Assembly (NCBI GenBank): GCA_019694355.1
Contig: JAIBCB010000003.1
Coordinates: forward strand, 674,669-738,668
Direction: 5' to 3'
DNA from: Pyrinomonadaceae bacterium
GTDB lineage: Bacteria; Acidobacteriota; Blastocatellia; Pyrinomonadales; Pyrinomonadaceae
Length of the DNA stretch: 64,000 nt
Shown here: piece by piece, positions 25,475 to 33,213 of the stretch
Numbering within the stretch: position 1 is the first letter of the stretch
Layout of the letters: every line of letters starts with the position of its first letter
Notes under the pieces: generated by a model
Told to the model about the DNA's origin: nothing
The model's database searches: none
The model's input: only the letters and a program-made list of their open reading frames with translations
Program-made: the position numbers and the translations under genes

Positions 25475-28123
25475 ATGAACAACACGCCCACACGTAGATA
25501 CCTCGTTGTTGCGCTAAGCCTTATCGCGGCATTCGGCCTGCAATCGTCGCTGCTCACAGCGACTGCAATGGCTGCCAAAACCGATTCGGGTATCGGAGCA
25601 CCGGCCACGATCCCTAGCGCATCAAAATTGCCGCCGGGCATAAATGTATCCCCCTCGGCGGTTGGGTTCGGCAATCAGCCGGTCGGCTCGACCAGTAGCC
25701 CCGTGATCGTCTCGATCCAGAACACGGGAGACTCGCCGTTAAATATCGGCAGCTATGCCCTGAACGGCACCAACCCGGGCGATTTCTCGGTTCAGAATTT
25801 CCCCACTAACGTGAATATTGCGGCGGGTGATTCGACCTCGTTCAGCGTGACTTTTACGCCGACCGCTGTAGGTAACAGGTTGGCAAGCATCGTTTTTCCG
25901 ACCAATGTGCCGGGCGGGTCGGTGAGCATTCCAATCGCAGGAGCCGGTGTTGCTCAGCCGGGCATCAGCATTTCGCCATCGACGGTCGCGTTCGGAGATC
26001 AGACGGTTGGATCTTCTTCCGCCCCGCTTACCGTCACGATCCAGAATCCTGGAAGCGCAGATCTGGATCTCAGCAACTTCACTGTGAGCGGCAGCAATTC
26101 GGGTGATTTTTCGGTCCAGGGTTTTCCTTCGACCGTACCGCCGGGTTCCTCCGTCAATTTCACGGTCGTGTTCACGCCCGCGGCAGAAGGCCCTAGGTCA
26201 GCGAGCATCAGCTTCTCGACGAACGTGCCCGGCACTCCGACGGTCTCGATCCCGCTCTCCGGAACCGGCGTTGCGGTTGGACCGCCGCAGAATCCCGGCG
26301 GACAGACCTCTTTCACCTATCAGGGCAAACTTGTCGAATCCGGTGCGAACGTCACGACGCCGCGTGATCTGAAATTCAAGCTTTTTGACGATACGACCAA
26401 CACGCAGATCGGTTCGGATGTTATCGTTCCGGGCGTTTTGTTCAGGGACGGCATCTTCAACGTCGTTCTCGACTTCGGCTCAGCGGTTTTTACGGGTGCC
26501 ACGCGTTCGCTTGAGATCTCGGTCAGCAATCCCGGTGCGAATGCGTTTACGGCTCTTTCTCCGCGACAGCCGATCACGCCCACGCCGTACGCGGTTCGGT
26601 CACTGAGCGCATATTATGCGGCAACGGCGACGAACACGGATCAGCTCGGCGGCGTTCCGGCAAATCAATACGTCGGTACGGCCGACCCAAGAATGAGCGA
26701 TTCGCGTGACCCGACGGCGGGAAGCGCGAACTACGTTCAAAACCAGAACACAAGTCCTCAAGCCCTCGCAAACTTCAGCATCGACGGGACCGGCTCGGCG
26801 AACATTCTAAACGCAGCGACCCAGTTCAACCTCGGCGGAAATCGGATCCTAGCCACTCCGGCTTTGGACTCCCTAGCAGTCGGCCTAAATGCAGGGGCTG
26901 GTAGTCTAAGTTCTCAGAGCACAATGGTTGGGACAAATAGCGGTTCATCGGGGTCTATCGGTGTTGCAAACTCGTTCTTTGGGAACAAGACCGGGCTCAA
27001 TAACACGACCGGTGCGGGGAATTCCTTTTTTGGAAATACTGCCGGATGGTCGAATATAAGCGGACTACTTAACTCATATTTTGGGACCAACGCCGGAGCG
27101 CAGGGAACTACCGGCAGCAGCAATTCTTTCTTTGGAGAGAACGCTGGGCTCACCAACAAGACCGGCAGCAACCTCACGTTAGTGGGGAGTCTGGCGAGCG
27201 TTGGAGTCGACGGCCTCCAGTTCGCGACGGCGATCGGGGCAGGCTCGGCGGTCTCTACGAGCAATACCCTTGTACTTGGTCGTCCTGCGGATACGGTCAA
27301 CGTGCCAGGATCGTTTAACACTTCGGGCACATTTACGTCGAATGTGGTCAACAGCCAGACAAAATTCACCATCGGCAACAGCGGCGCCCTTTCGTTCGGA
27401 AACAGCATCGAGGACCTGTATGTCGGCGGCGACAGCCCAGGCAACACCGGCAACGGACAAACCTTTGTAGGGCGCTTTACAGGATATGGGAATACTTCCG
27501 GCGTGAACAATTCCTTTATCGGAAGTCAGGCCGGGCGCAATAACACGACCGGGGGACACAACACCTTCGTCGGCCAGTTCGCCGGGTTCGACAATATTGG
27601 CGGTAACTGGAATACATTTATCGGCCAGGCCGCCGGGCATCATAACCAAACCGGTTTCAGCAATACTTTCATCGGCCAGGCTTCCGGTACCCAGAACACG
27701 TCGAGTACACACACGACCCTTCTTGGGGCCAACACATCTACAGTGGACGGTCTCGACTACGCGACTGCAGTCGGTGCGGGAGCAACTGTTACTTCGAGCA
27801 ACACGGTCGCTCTCGGGAGAACGGCAGATTCGATCTGGATACCGGGCCATTTGTACCTGAATCAGCTTGGGCCGGCGGCGGCCACACGCCTCTGCTGGAA
27901 CAGTACGAACTATCAGATTTCGACGTGTTCGACGCCGCTCGCCGGTACGTCCGAACTCACCGAATTCAACGGTGAACAGGTCCCGACCGTACTCGTCAAC
28001 GCGATCAAGGAACAACAAAAATTGATCGACGCACAGGCAAAGCAGATCGAACAGCTGAAGACTCTCGTCTGCTCGATGCTGCCGACCGCAGAAGTGTGTT
28101 CGACGGCCTCAGAAACCAAATAA
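25475..28123 (+). CDS. Large secreted adhesin-like protein with ASH domains and head repeats
   Basis: The 882-residue protein has a signal peptide followed by two ASH (choice-of-anchor D) domains at about 50-160 and 165-265. Each holds the pattern PSTVAFGDQTVGSSSAPLTV and PGDFSVQ. A linking domain (TSFTYQGKLVESG) comes next. Then come about a dozen Gly/Asn-rich repeats such as NSFFGENAGLTNKTG and NTFIGQASGTQN, ending in a coiled coil (EQQKLIDAQAKQIEQLK). The repeats resemble YadA-type head repeats. It is probably surface-exposed and possibly trimeric. A GGAGA ribosome-binding site precedes the ATG. Confidence 0.75.
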   Translation: MNNTPTRRYLVVALSLIAAFGLQSSLLTATAMAAKTDSGIGAPATIPSASKLPPGINVSPSAVGFGNQPVGSTSSPVIVSIQNTGDSPLNIGSYALNGTNPGDFSVQNFPTNVNIAAGDSTSFSVTFTPTAVGNRLASIVFPTNVPGGSVSIPIAGAGVAQPGISISPSTVAFGDQTVGSSSAPLTVTIQNPGSADLDLSNFTVSGSNSGDFSVQGFPSTVPPGSSVNFTVVFTPAAEGPRSASISFSTNVPGTPTVSIPLSGTGVAVGPPQNPGGQTSFTYQGKLVESGANVTTPRDLKFKLFDDTTNTQIGSDVIVPGVLFRDGIFNVVLDFGSAVFTGATRSLEISVSNPGANAFTALSPRQPITPTPYAVRSLSAYYAATATNTDQLGGVPANQYVGTADPRMSDSRDPTAGSANYVQNQNTSPQALANFSIDGTGSANILNAATQFNLGGNRILATPALDSLAVGLNAGAGSLSSQSTMVGTNSGSSGSIGVANSFFGNKTGLNNTTGAGNSFFGNTAGWSNISGLLNSYFGTNAGAQGTTGSSNSFFGENAGLTNKTGSNLTLVGSLASVGVDGLQFATAIGAGSAVSTSNTLVLGRPADTVNVPGSFNTSGTFTSNVVNSQTKFTIGNSGALSFGNSIEDLYVGGDSPGNTGNGQTFVGRFTGYGNTSGVNNSFIGSQAGRNNTTGGHNTFVGQFAGFDNIGGNWNTFIGQAAGHHNQTGFSNTFIGQASGTQNTSSTHTTLLGANTSTVDGLDYATAVGAGATVTSSNTVALGRTADSIWIPGHLYLNQLGPAAATRLCWNSTNYQISTCSTPLAGTSELTEFNGEQVPTVLVNAIKEQQKLIDAQAKQIEQLKTLVCSMLPTAEVCSTASETK

Positions 28124-28158
28124 AACTAACGGGCTTGCCCCACACAAAGGAGAAAATA

Positions 28159-29274
28159 ATGCAAAGAATATCTATCATCCTTCTCTCGATGGTCTTATCA
28201 CTCGGGGCGACAGCCGCCGTTTATGGGCAGTTCACGATCAGCATTCCGAAGATCCCGAAGATCAGAAAGGATAAACCGACAGCCACGTCCATTCCGTCCG
28301 ATAGCGACGGGAACAGTTCGCCAAGCGGGCAATTGACCGAGGAGCAGTACGACGCATTCAATAAGCTTGTCTTCTTTACCGATGACCCCAAACGCGATCT
28401 CGTCCTCCCCTATATGGAATGTTTCGACAAGAAGCATAACTTCCCACATAACCAATATAGATATGGACCGACGCGGCAGTTCAAAAGCAACAAAGAAAAG
28501 GTCGATACTCTTACGAATGAGCAAGCCAAGCTTGCACAACTCGAGCGCGACCTGCGTGCGATCGGTGTTTCCGAGAGCATCGGTATTGCCAGTGACGCCT
28601 CAGATGACCTTAAAAATCCGGCGATATGGCTCGATATTGCAAGCAATCGACAACAGTATCTCCAGTGCGTACTGGCTGACGTCCCGAAAGCCGGCGAGTG
28701 CGGCAAGCTGGATGATGTCAACCAGGTTCGCGTTGACCTTTATAAAAAAGACCTGAACGAACTGCTCGGAGACGCAAAGAGTTTTAATGGAGATCGTGGG
28801 TGGTATTCGCCGGAGTTCAGGGAAGACTGGTTTCTGGCCGCCATCTCTCCCTCGCGAAGGCAAAAGCTCGCGACAAAATACGGTGAACTTTACCCATGCA
28901 TATCCGGCCTTTTGGACGAGATCCAAGCGGCCGCAAAGATCTCACTCCCCAAGTACACCCTGTATTCCTACAACTTCCGAAACCCTGCGCATGAGCGGGT
29001 TATCCGGAGTGCCATCAGCGACCTGAATCAGGCAAAGGTGTTCAAGATCGGCTTTCTGGAATCTGCTTGGCTCATTCAAAAGAACTCGATCGGGATACCG
29101 GAAAAGCGATATAAGCACGGCGCCATTTGGGTCAAATATCCAAACTGGGATCACGGGTACTGCAATATCCTCTGGATCAATGTGGTACAGGAATATGCCG
29201 GCGGCGGCACGTGGGGAGCTTCCTACGGGAACTTTATTCGTAATGAACCGGCGGGGTGCCCGGCAGGGAAATAA
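28159..29274 (+). CDS. Secreted protein of unknown function
   Basis: From ATG 28159 (AAAGGAGA 7 nt upstream) the product has 371 residues with a signal peptide ending at VYGQ. The mature protein has a Pro/Lys-rich start (SIPKIPKIRKDKP), then a helical middle and a Cys-containing C-terminal domain (HGYCNILWINVVQEY). No family is recognised. It starts 35 nt after the adhesin stop on the same strand, so joint expression is likely. Confidence 0.6.
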   Translation: MQRISIILLSMVLSLGATAAVYGQFTISIPKIPKIRKDKPTATSIPSDSDGNSSPSGQLTEEQYDAFNKLVFFTDDPKRDLVLPYMECFDKKHNFPHNQYRYGPTRQFKSNKEKVDTLTNEQAKLAQLERDLRAIGVSESIGIASDASDDLKNPAIWLDIASNRQQYLQCVLADVPKAGECGKLDDVNQVRVDLYKKDLNELLGDAKSFNGDRGWYSPEFREDWFLAAISPSRRQKLATKYGELYPCISGLLDEIQAAAKISLPKYTLYSYNFRNPAHERVIRSAISDLNQAKVFKIGFLESAWLIQKNSIGIPEKRYKHGAIWVKYPNWDHGYCNILWINVVQEYAGGGTWGASYGNFIRNEPAGCPAGK

Positions 29275-29321
29275 CGCGACAGCAAATGATGAGAAAGCGA
29301 TCCAAGCAAAGGAGATGAAAG

Positions 29322-29585
29322 ATGGCAGACTTTGATCCATTCAATGCGACCCCGACGCAGATCGCGGAGAATTTATTCAGCGATTCGATGCGTGACGCAT
29401 ATTCCGCGATTCACTTGTCCGGAGCCGATAAGCAATATCGAGAAGCCATGGCCAGAGCAATTGGGGGAATGTGTGAAGCCCTTGTGAGCCTAACCAGAGG
29501 CCTGCGAGCGACGTATGCAGCGACCCATAAGCTAAATCAAAGGATCGCTCATCTCGAACGGTCCCTCGGCAATGGGAATAAATGA
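29322..29585 (+). CDS. Small helical protein, unknown function
   Basis: The 87-residue protein has no signal peptide and is mostly amphipathic helix (KQYREAMARAIGGMCEALVSL). A good ribosome-binding site (AAAGGAGAT) precedes the ATG. Its TGA overlaps a following mini-frame by ATGA. The function is not recognised. Confidence 0.5.
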   Translation: MADFDPFNATPTQIAENLFSDSMRDAYSAIHLSGADKQYREAMARAIGGMCEALVSLTRGLRATYAATHKLNQRIAHLERSLGNGNK

Positions 29586-29662
29586 TGGTCAATATCCTCA
29601 TAGGAAAAACGGTCTCGGCCATTGATCTTGTTCGAGAGCGTGGCCGAGACACCTATGAATGA
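29582..29662 (+). CDS. Possible 26-residue coupled mini-protein
   Basis: The frame ATGATGGTCAATATC to TGA gives 26 residues (starting MMVNILIGKTVSAIDLVRE). Its ATG overlaps the stop of the upstream gene (ATGA), and its TGA overlaps an ATG of the downstream gene (ATGA at 29659). A 10-bp hairpin (29612-29621 with 29641-29650) lies inside it. It may be a real small protein, a translational coupling device, or chance. Confidence 0.3.
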   Translation: MMVNILIGKTVSAIDLVRERGRDTYE

Positions 29663-30420
29663 AAGGAATCCGAAACACTATGAAATACTACATTGGCAAA
29701 GACGGGAAAACGTTAGGGCCATTTACGGAAAGTGAGATCGAGGAGAAGTTGAGGTCGGGAGAGATATCGCCGAATGATCTTTGCGTCGCGTCCGGCGGCA
29801 CCGAGTGGCAACCGCTGTCAAAGGTACTACCCGATCTTGTTGCTGCGCGGAGCATCGCTCAGCCGGTACTGGCGGCATCGAAACCCAAGAAACGGCGTTG
29901 GGGAATGATCCTTGGAATTCTCGGTGCGGTCATCGTGGTCGTTCTGGCCGTCGGCGGCATCCTAGGCTTCTTTGCGTATCGCAATATGTTTCCTAAAGAT
30001 TCGCAGGAAGATCTTCCGGATCAGGTGAAAGCATTTAAATTGAAGAATCGATATCCAGGGCATGGCGACATTTGGGGATCGAAGGCTTGGTACGCCGGAA
30101 TGTACTCCGTCCCGCCAAGCGAGGATTTTCTTCTGTATCTGATGGACATATACAAGAGCGAGACCGTAGCAAAAGACGAACTGGAAAAAGGGCTGGCCAA
30201 AGACTGCACGTCGGGCGACACACCGCTTCGGTTCAGCTTCACCAAGGACGGTAAAGAGATAGCTGAGGGCGCGACCTGTTACCGCGGATTCTACGTCCAC
30301 AAAGGTAACCGCGTCGCAACTGTTTCTAAGAGTGGGGACTCGATCTCGATCGACGATATGGCCAGATTTATGGAGAACCTTCCGTTCATCGAAGGCTCCA
30401 AAATGGTCGCGAAGAAGTAA
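29659..30420 (+). CDS. GYF_2-domain membrane protein
   Basis: The product has 253 residues. Residues 8-60 match the bacterial GYF_2 domain (KYYIGKDGKTLGPFTESEIEEKL in two parts, with EWQPLSKV). A transmembrane helix (MILGILGAVIVVVLAVGGIL) and a periplasmic domain of about 140 residues with paired Cys follow. GYF_2 domains usually bind proline-rich peptides. Start choice: ATG 29659 overlaps the upstream mini-frame (ATGA), while ATG 29680 begins the domain directly. Both are possible. Confidence 0.68.
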   Translation: MKGIRNTMKYYIGKDGKTLGPFTESEIEEKLRSGEISPNDLCVASGGTEWQPLSKVLPDLVAARSIAQPVLAASKPKKRRWGMILGILGAVIVVVLAVGGILGFFAYRNMFPKDSQEDLPDQVKAFKLKNRYPGHGDIWGSKAWYAGMYSVPPSEDFLLYLMDIYKSETVAKDELEKGLAKDCTSGDTPLRFSFTKDGKEIAEGATCYRGFYVHKGNRVATVSKSGDSISIDDMARFMENLPFIEGSKMVAKK

Positions 30421-30500
30421 AAGGGAGGGCGTCGGTCTCACCGGCTTCCGTCGAGGGAACCTTAGCCAGATCTACGGGGCTGTTTGACGCCAATCAGGAC

Positions 30501-30633
30501 GGAGCCTTTAAGGCCGGAGCATTCTGGGGGCGTCCCCTAAAAAGGCTCCATCGCGAACTAAAACAGGACGCGTGGTTAGTTCGCGATAGGTGCAGCATCC
30601 GCTATTCGAGTCGAAGCGGACAGCGGATGCTGC
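30501..30633 (+). ncRNA. Highly structured intergenic stretch, possible structured RNA
   Basis: Four inverted repeats lie in 133 nt. GGAGCCTTT (30501) pairs with AAAGGCTCC (30541) and encloses GGGG-CGT-CCCC. ATCGCGAACTAA (30550-30561) pairs with TTAGTTCGCGAT (30576-30587). GCAGCATCCGCT (30592) pairs with AGCGGATGCTGC (30622). No protein frame explains them. They match no riboswitch I recognise. Confidence 0.3.
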
Positions 30634-30637
30634 TTTT
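30592..30637 (+). terminator. Probable terminator hairpin
   Basis: A perfect 12-bp stem (30592-30603 with 30622-30633) is followed by TTTT. It lies 172 nt after the GYF_2 gene and before the lipoprotein-like gene at 30702. The T-run is short, so efficiency is uncertain. Confidence 0.45.
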
Positions 30638-30701
30638 CAAAGGGCATCAAAAGCAGGTCGGCGTCGCGGTCAAGAAAAATAACCGACGAGGAGAAAGGTA
30701 G

Positions 30702-31193
30702 ATGAAAAAGTACCTATTGCAGTTTCTAGCGTTGGCGGCATTGGCTCTGGCCGGTTTCAGATGCTCGAAGCTGACCACCAAGGCAGGCAGCGATCGGGTT
30801 TCGAACGAACAGATCAACGCCGATATCGCAACTCAAATAGTGAATGCAGAGGGCGGTGACGACTGGGACTTTTCAAAGGATTCGATGCGTTGTTTCAAGC
30901 TCTATGAAGCACAAAGCACGATCTCGGATACCGAAGCAAACCTCTCTGTGCTGGTTGCTGCCGCTCAGGGCGATATGAACGCAAAGCTTGGGACGGGCGT
31001 CACATTGGACACCGCTTTTGGCGGGCTCCGGCTCTCATACAAGAAGAAGGGCGATAGTTGGGTCCTTGAAAAGGCTTCGCCCGACAAACTGTCTCGGAAG
31101 CGATTGTCCGAAGAGGGCATTTCTACATTCTTCGAGATCTCAGCTCCCGTGTGCAGCTATTTTGATATGAAAAACCCAAAGGCATCCAAATGA
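30702..31193 (+). CDS. Secreted protein, possible lipoprotein, unknown function
   Basis: In this 163-residue product a hydrophobic N-terminus (MKKYLLQFLALAALALAG) is followed by FRCSK. The lipobox is poor (G-F-R-C), so lipidation is doubtful. The rest is a small alpha/beta domain with two further Cys and no recognised motif. AGGAGAAAGG precedes the ATG. Confidence 0.5.
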   Translation: MKKYLLQFLALAALALAGFRCSKLTTKAGSDRVSNEQINADIATQIVNAEGGDDWDFSKDSMRCFKLYEAQSTISDTEANLSVLVAAAQGDMNAKLGTGVTLDTAFGGLRLSYKKKGDSWVLEKASPDKLSRKRLSEEGISTFFEISAPVCSYFDMKNPKASK

Positions 31194-31289
31194 ATTTCCG
31201 GAGAGTAGAACGATGTTACAGACGGGCGGTATTATTCGCAGTCGCGGCATCGTAACATTGCGCACGATTTTTTTACGGAGGATACAAAA

Positions 31290-31943
31290 ATGTCGAATTG
31301 GTACTGGCACACTCGGTATGCACCCAGTGAAGAGCCTATAGCGGCATTGCTCGCCAGGAAGGAGTATGAGTTGCAGCGGTGGCTGGAGTCGCCCCTTATT
31401 TCACGCTGGCTGGCAAATGAGGCTGCAGGGGCAACTGCCGCTGCGGAGATCCGTCTTACAACCGCGATCGCGTCGGTGCGTGCGAGTTCCATCGCGATGG
31501 CTGCGGTTGATCTTGCGACGACCGCAGGATTGCCGCTCCAGATATGGATACAGGTCTTTGTAACGTTGGGGGCTCCATACCGCGAGGCGCAGATACTTGT
31601 TAGAAATGAGAATTTTGTGTCGGGTTTTACGCAAGGGTTTGTCACGGGCCTCTTGAAATGGAGCTGGGCCCAAACACGGTCGAGGTTTGTGCGCTTTAGC
31701 CCGGATTTCAACACTTCTGGTGCCGTGGACCTTGGATTTATATCAGCGAATGCACGTAACGAGGGCGTCAGAAACGGCCACCTTCATGCCTCACTCCTTT
31801 CGGATGCAACCAAGAAAAAGATACTCTCGCATCTTAGATCGCTTTCGCCGACCACTCACGCAGGGAACTGGGATCGGAATGCTCAGATCTCTTATGTCAT
31901 CGAGTTAGCAGCAGCTGGCAGGAGAACAAATTTATTCAAATAA
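31290..31943 (+). CDS. Protein of unknown function
   Basis: The 217-residue product has no signal peptide. Its N-terminal half is Ala-rich helix (ASVRASSIAMAAVDLATTAG). The middle (FVSGFTQGFVTGLLKWSW) could be a membrane-embedded or amphipathic segment. The C-terminus is polar. TACGGAGGA precedes the ATG. No family is recognised. It sits within the run of orphan envelope genes downstream of the adhesin. Confidence 0.5.
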   Translation: MSNWYWHTRYAPSEEPIAALLARKEYELQRWLESPLISRWLANEAAGATAAAEIRLTTAIASVRASSIAMAAVDLATTAGLPLQIWIQVFVTLGAPYREAQILVRNENFVSGFTQGFVTGLLKWSWAQTRSRFVRFSPDFNTSGAVDLGFISANARNEGVRNGHLHASLLSDATKKKILSHLRSLSPTTHAGNWDRNAQISYVIELAAAGRRTNLFK

Positions 31944-31988
31944 TAGCAAACAAGCTGGTTAGCGTCCCCGGCTGCGCGTTTTCAAACT

Positions 31989-32594
31989 ATGAAAAACTAT
32001 CAGTCGCTAACGGTTCTATTGATCTTTTGCGTTCTCTGGCTAGGCTGCGGTAAAAGTATGCCTCCGGAGAACGTCCGGGTCTATCAGGGAATGCAGGACA
32101 AGGCTAACGAGTTAGGAGCCATGCATACCAAGGTGGATCTTGATTCATCACATGCGATCGAAGGCAAGACCGCGATCGTTGTGCATTGGGGCTATTCTCC
32201 GATCGAAAGGCCAGATGACTTTAGAGTCGAGGGCTTCACACAGTATTTCGACGGGATCGCAAAAGCAAAAGTTCTTGACCTTTGGGGGTTGAAGCCGGAT
32301 GCGATCGCGACCGATCCAAGCGATATCGAAACGGTCGTTCGCGTCGGCTGTACCAGCGGAGCACGAATACCAGACTTTCAGGCCGACGGGCGAGATCGTC
32401 CGGTCCCCGCATACGCAAAGGAATGTTTGGTCGAGTTGATCGACTATCAGAGCGCGACAGTATTTGCGCAAGGTTTCTTTAGAAACTCGACGATCGAACC
32501 TACAAGGCGGGTTCTACCAATAGACACGAAGGTCGTCGCATCACCGCCGTATGACGAGATAATGAACTACGTAAGAAACTATAAGCACAACTAA
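31989..32594 (+). CDS. Lipoprotein of unknown function
   Basis: The 201-residue product has a signal peptide with a good lipobox (VLWLGCGK). The mature domain has one Cys pair (VGCTSG, AKECLV) and no known motif. The stop overlaps by 4 nt (CTAA) the far end of the small minus-strand frame at 32591-32776, giving a tightly convergent gene pair. Confidence 0.6.
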   Translation: MKNYQSLTVLLIFCVLWLGCGKSMPPENVRVYQGMQDKANELGAMHTKVDLDSSHAIEGKTAIVVHWGYSPIERPDDFRVEGFTQYFDGIAKAKVLDLWGLKPDAIATDPSDIETVVRVGCTSGARIPDFQADGRDRPVPAYAKECLVELIDYQSATVFAQGFFRNSTIEPTRRVLPIDTKVVASPPYDEIMNYVRNYKHN

Positions 32595-32776
32595 AGCTGG
32601 CGGCCGTCGCCCAATTTTTGTTCATCGGCCGCGGCGGCAGGCTTGTTCTTATCGCGGCGCCGACCGGTGCCGCAGGCCCCGCGGAGTCAGGTGTTGAAAC
32701 CGAGCCGCGGCAAGATAACGAGCTGGAGCAGCAGCCACAGGCCAAAGATCGCTAAAACTATAACTACGTCGCGCAT
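32591..32776 (-). CDS. Candidate selenoprotein: small membrane protein with in-frame TGA
   Basis: The frame starts at ATG 32776, 6 nt after the lipoprotein-rhodanese stop. It encodes one membrane helix (VVIVLAIFGLWLLLQLVIL) and PRLGFNT, then TGA (32687-32689). It continues 31 more codons, LRGACGTGRRRDKNK and on, to TAG at 32591. If TGA is read as selenocysteine the product has 61 residues with a U-x4-C motif. Fourteen nt beyond the TGA is a hairpin: six pairs, an A.C mismatch, two pairs and a GGUC tip (32653-32674). This is the layout of bacterial SECIS elements such as E. coli fdhF. The extended frame ends flush (4-nt overlap) with the convergent gene. Otherwise it is a 29-residue peptide. 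Confidence 0.5.
32653..32674 (-). promoter_or_regulatory. Putative bacterial SECIS hairpin
   Basis: In the minus-strand RNA, numbering U of the UGA as 1, U16-C21 pairs with G32-G37. C23-C24 pairs with G29-G30 inside it, leaving GGUC (25-28) at the tip. In E. coli fdhF the GGUC loop contacted by SelB is at about 22-25. The region is GC-rich, so a chance hairpin cannot be excluded. Confidence 0.4.
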
Positions 32777-32782
32777 AGCGAT

Positions 32783-33211
32783 CTATTTATTTGCAGGTGC
32801 CGGCTCGGCCATCGGGAGTTCGGCATCGGCCCAAGCACGCGTCCCGCCCGTGATATTTATCACTCGCGTAAATCCGTCTTTGTTGAGCATTTCTGCTGCC
32901 GCGCGCGAGCGGCGACCCGTTTCACAGATCACGTAAACCGGCTGGTCTTTCTTCAAGGTCGAAGCCTTTTGTTCGAGCGTGTCGAGCGGAATGTTCTGTG
33001 CGCCCTTCGCATGTTCGCCCGCAAACTCAGCAGCGGTCCGAACATCGATGAACTGCGAACCAGGCTGTTCAATGCCGGGACGAGCCTCGATCGGAGACAT
33101 ATCTTCGACCGCCAAAGACGTCGCGGCCACGGGAGTTTGCGGCGTGCGTGCTTCGTTGCAAGCAACGAGGGCCAGGGCAAATACCGCGAGTATCAAGATC
33201 TTATTCCTCAT
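32783..33211 (-). CDS. Lipoprotein with single rhodanese domain
   Basis: From ATG 33211 (AGGAGGT 6 nt upstream) the product has 142 residues. Its lipobox is LALVACNE. One rhodanese domain follows: QFIDVRTAAEF, then active-site Cys in YVICETGRRSRAAAEML, and TGGTRAWADAELP. It would transfer sulfane sulfur at the outer face of a membrane. It is the third gene of the operon, 2 nt after the MBL-fold gene, which suggests an envelope partner for persulfide handling. Confidence 0.85.
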   Translation of the reverse strand: MRNKILILAVFALALVACNEARTPQTPVAATSLAVEDMSPIEARPGIEQPGSQFIDVRTAAEFAGEHAKGAQNIPLDTLEQKASTLKKDQPVYVICETGRRSRAAAEMLNKDGFTRVINITGGTRAWADAELPMAEPAPANK

Positions 33212-33213
33212 AT

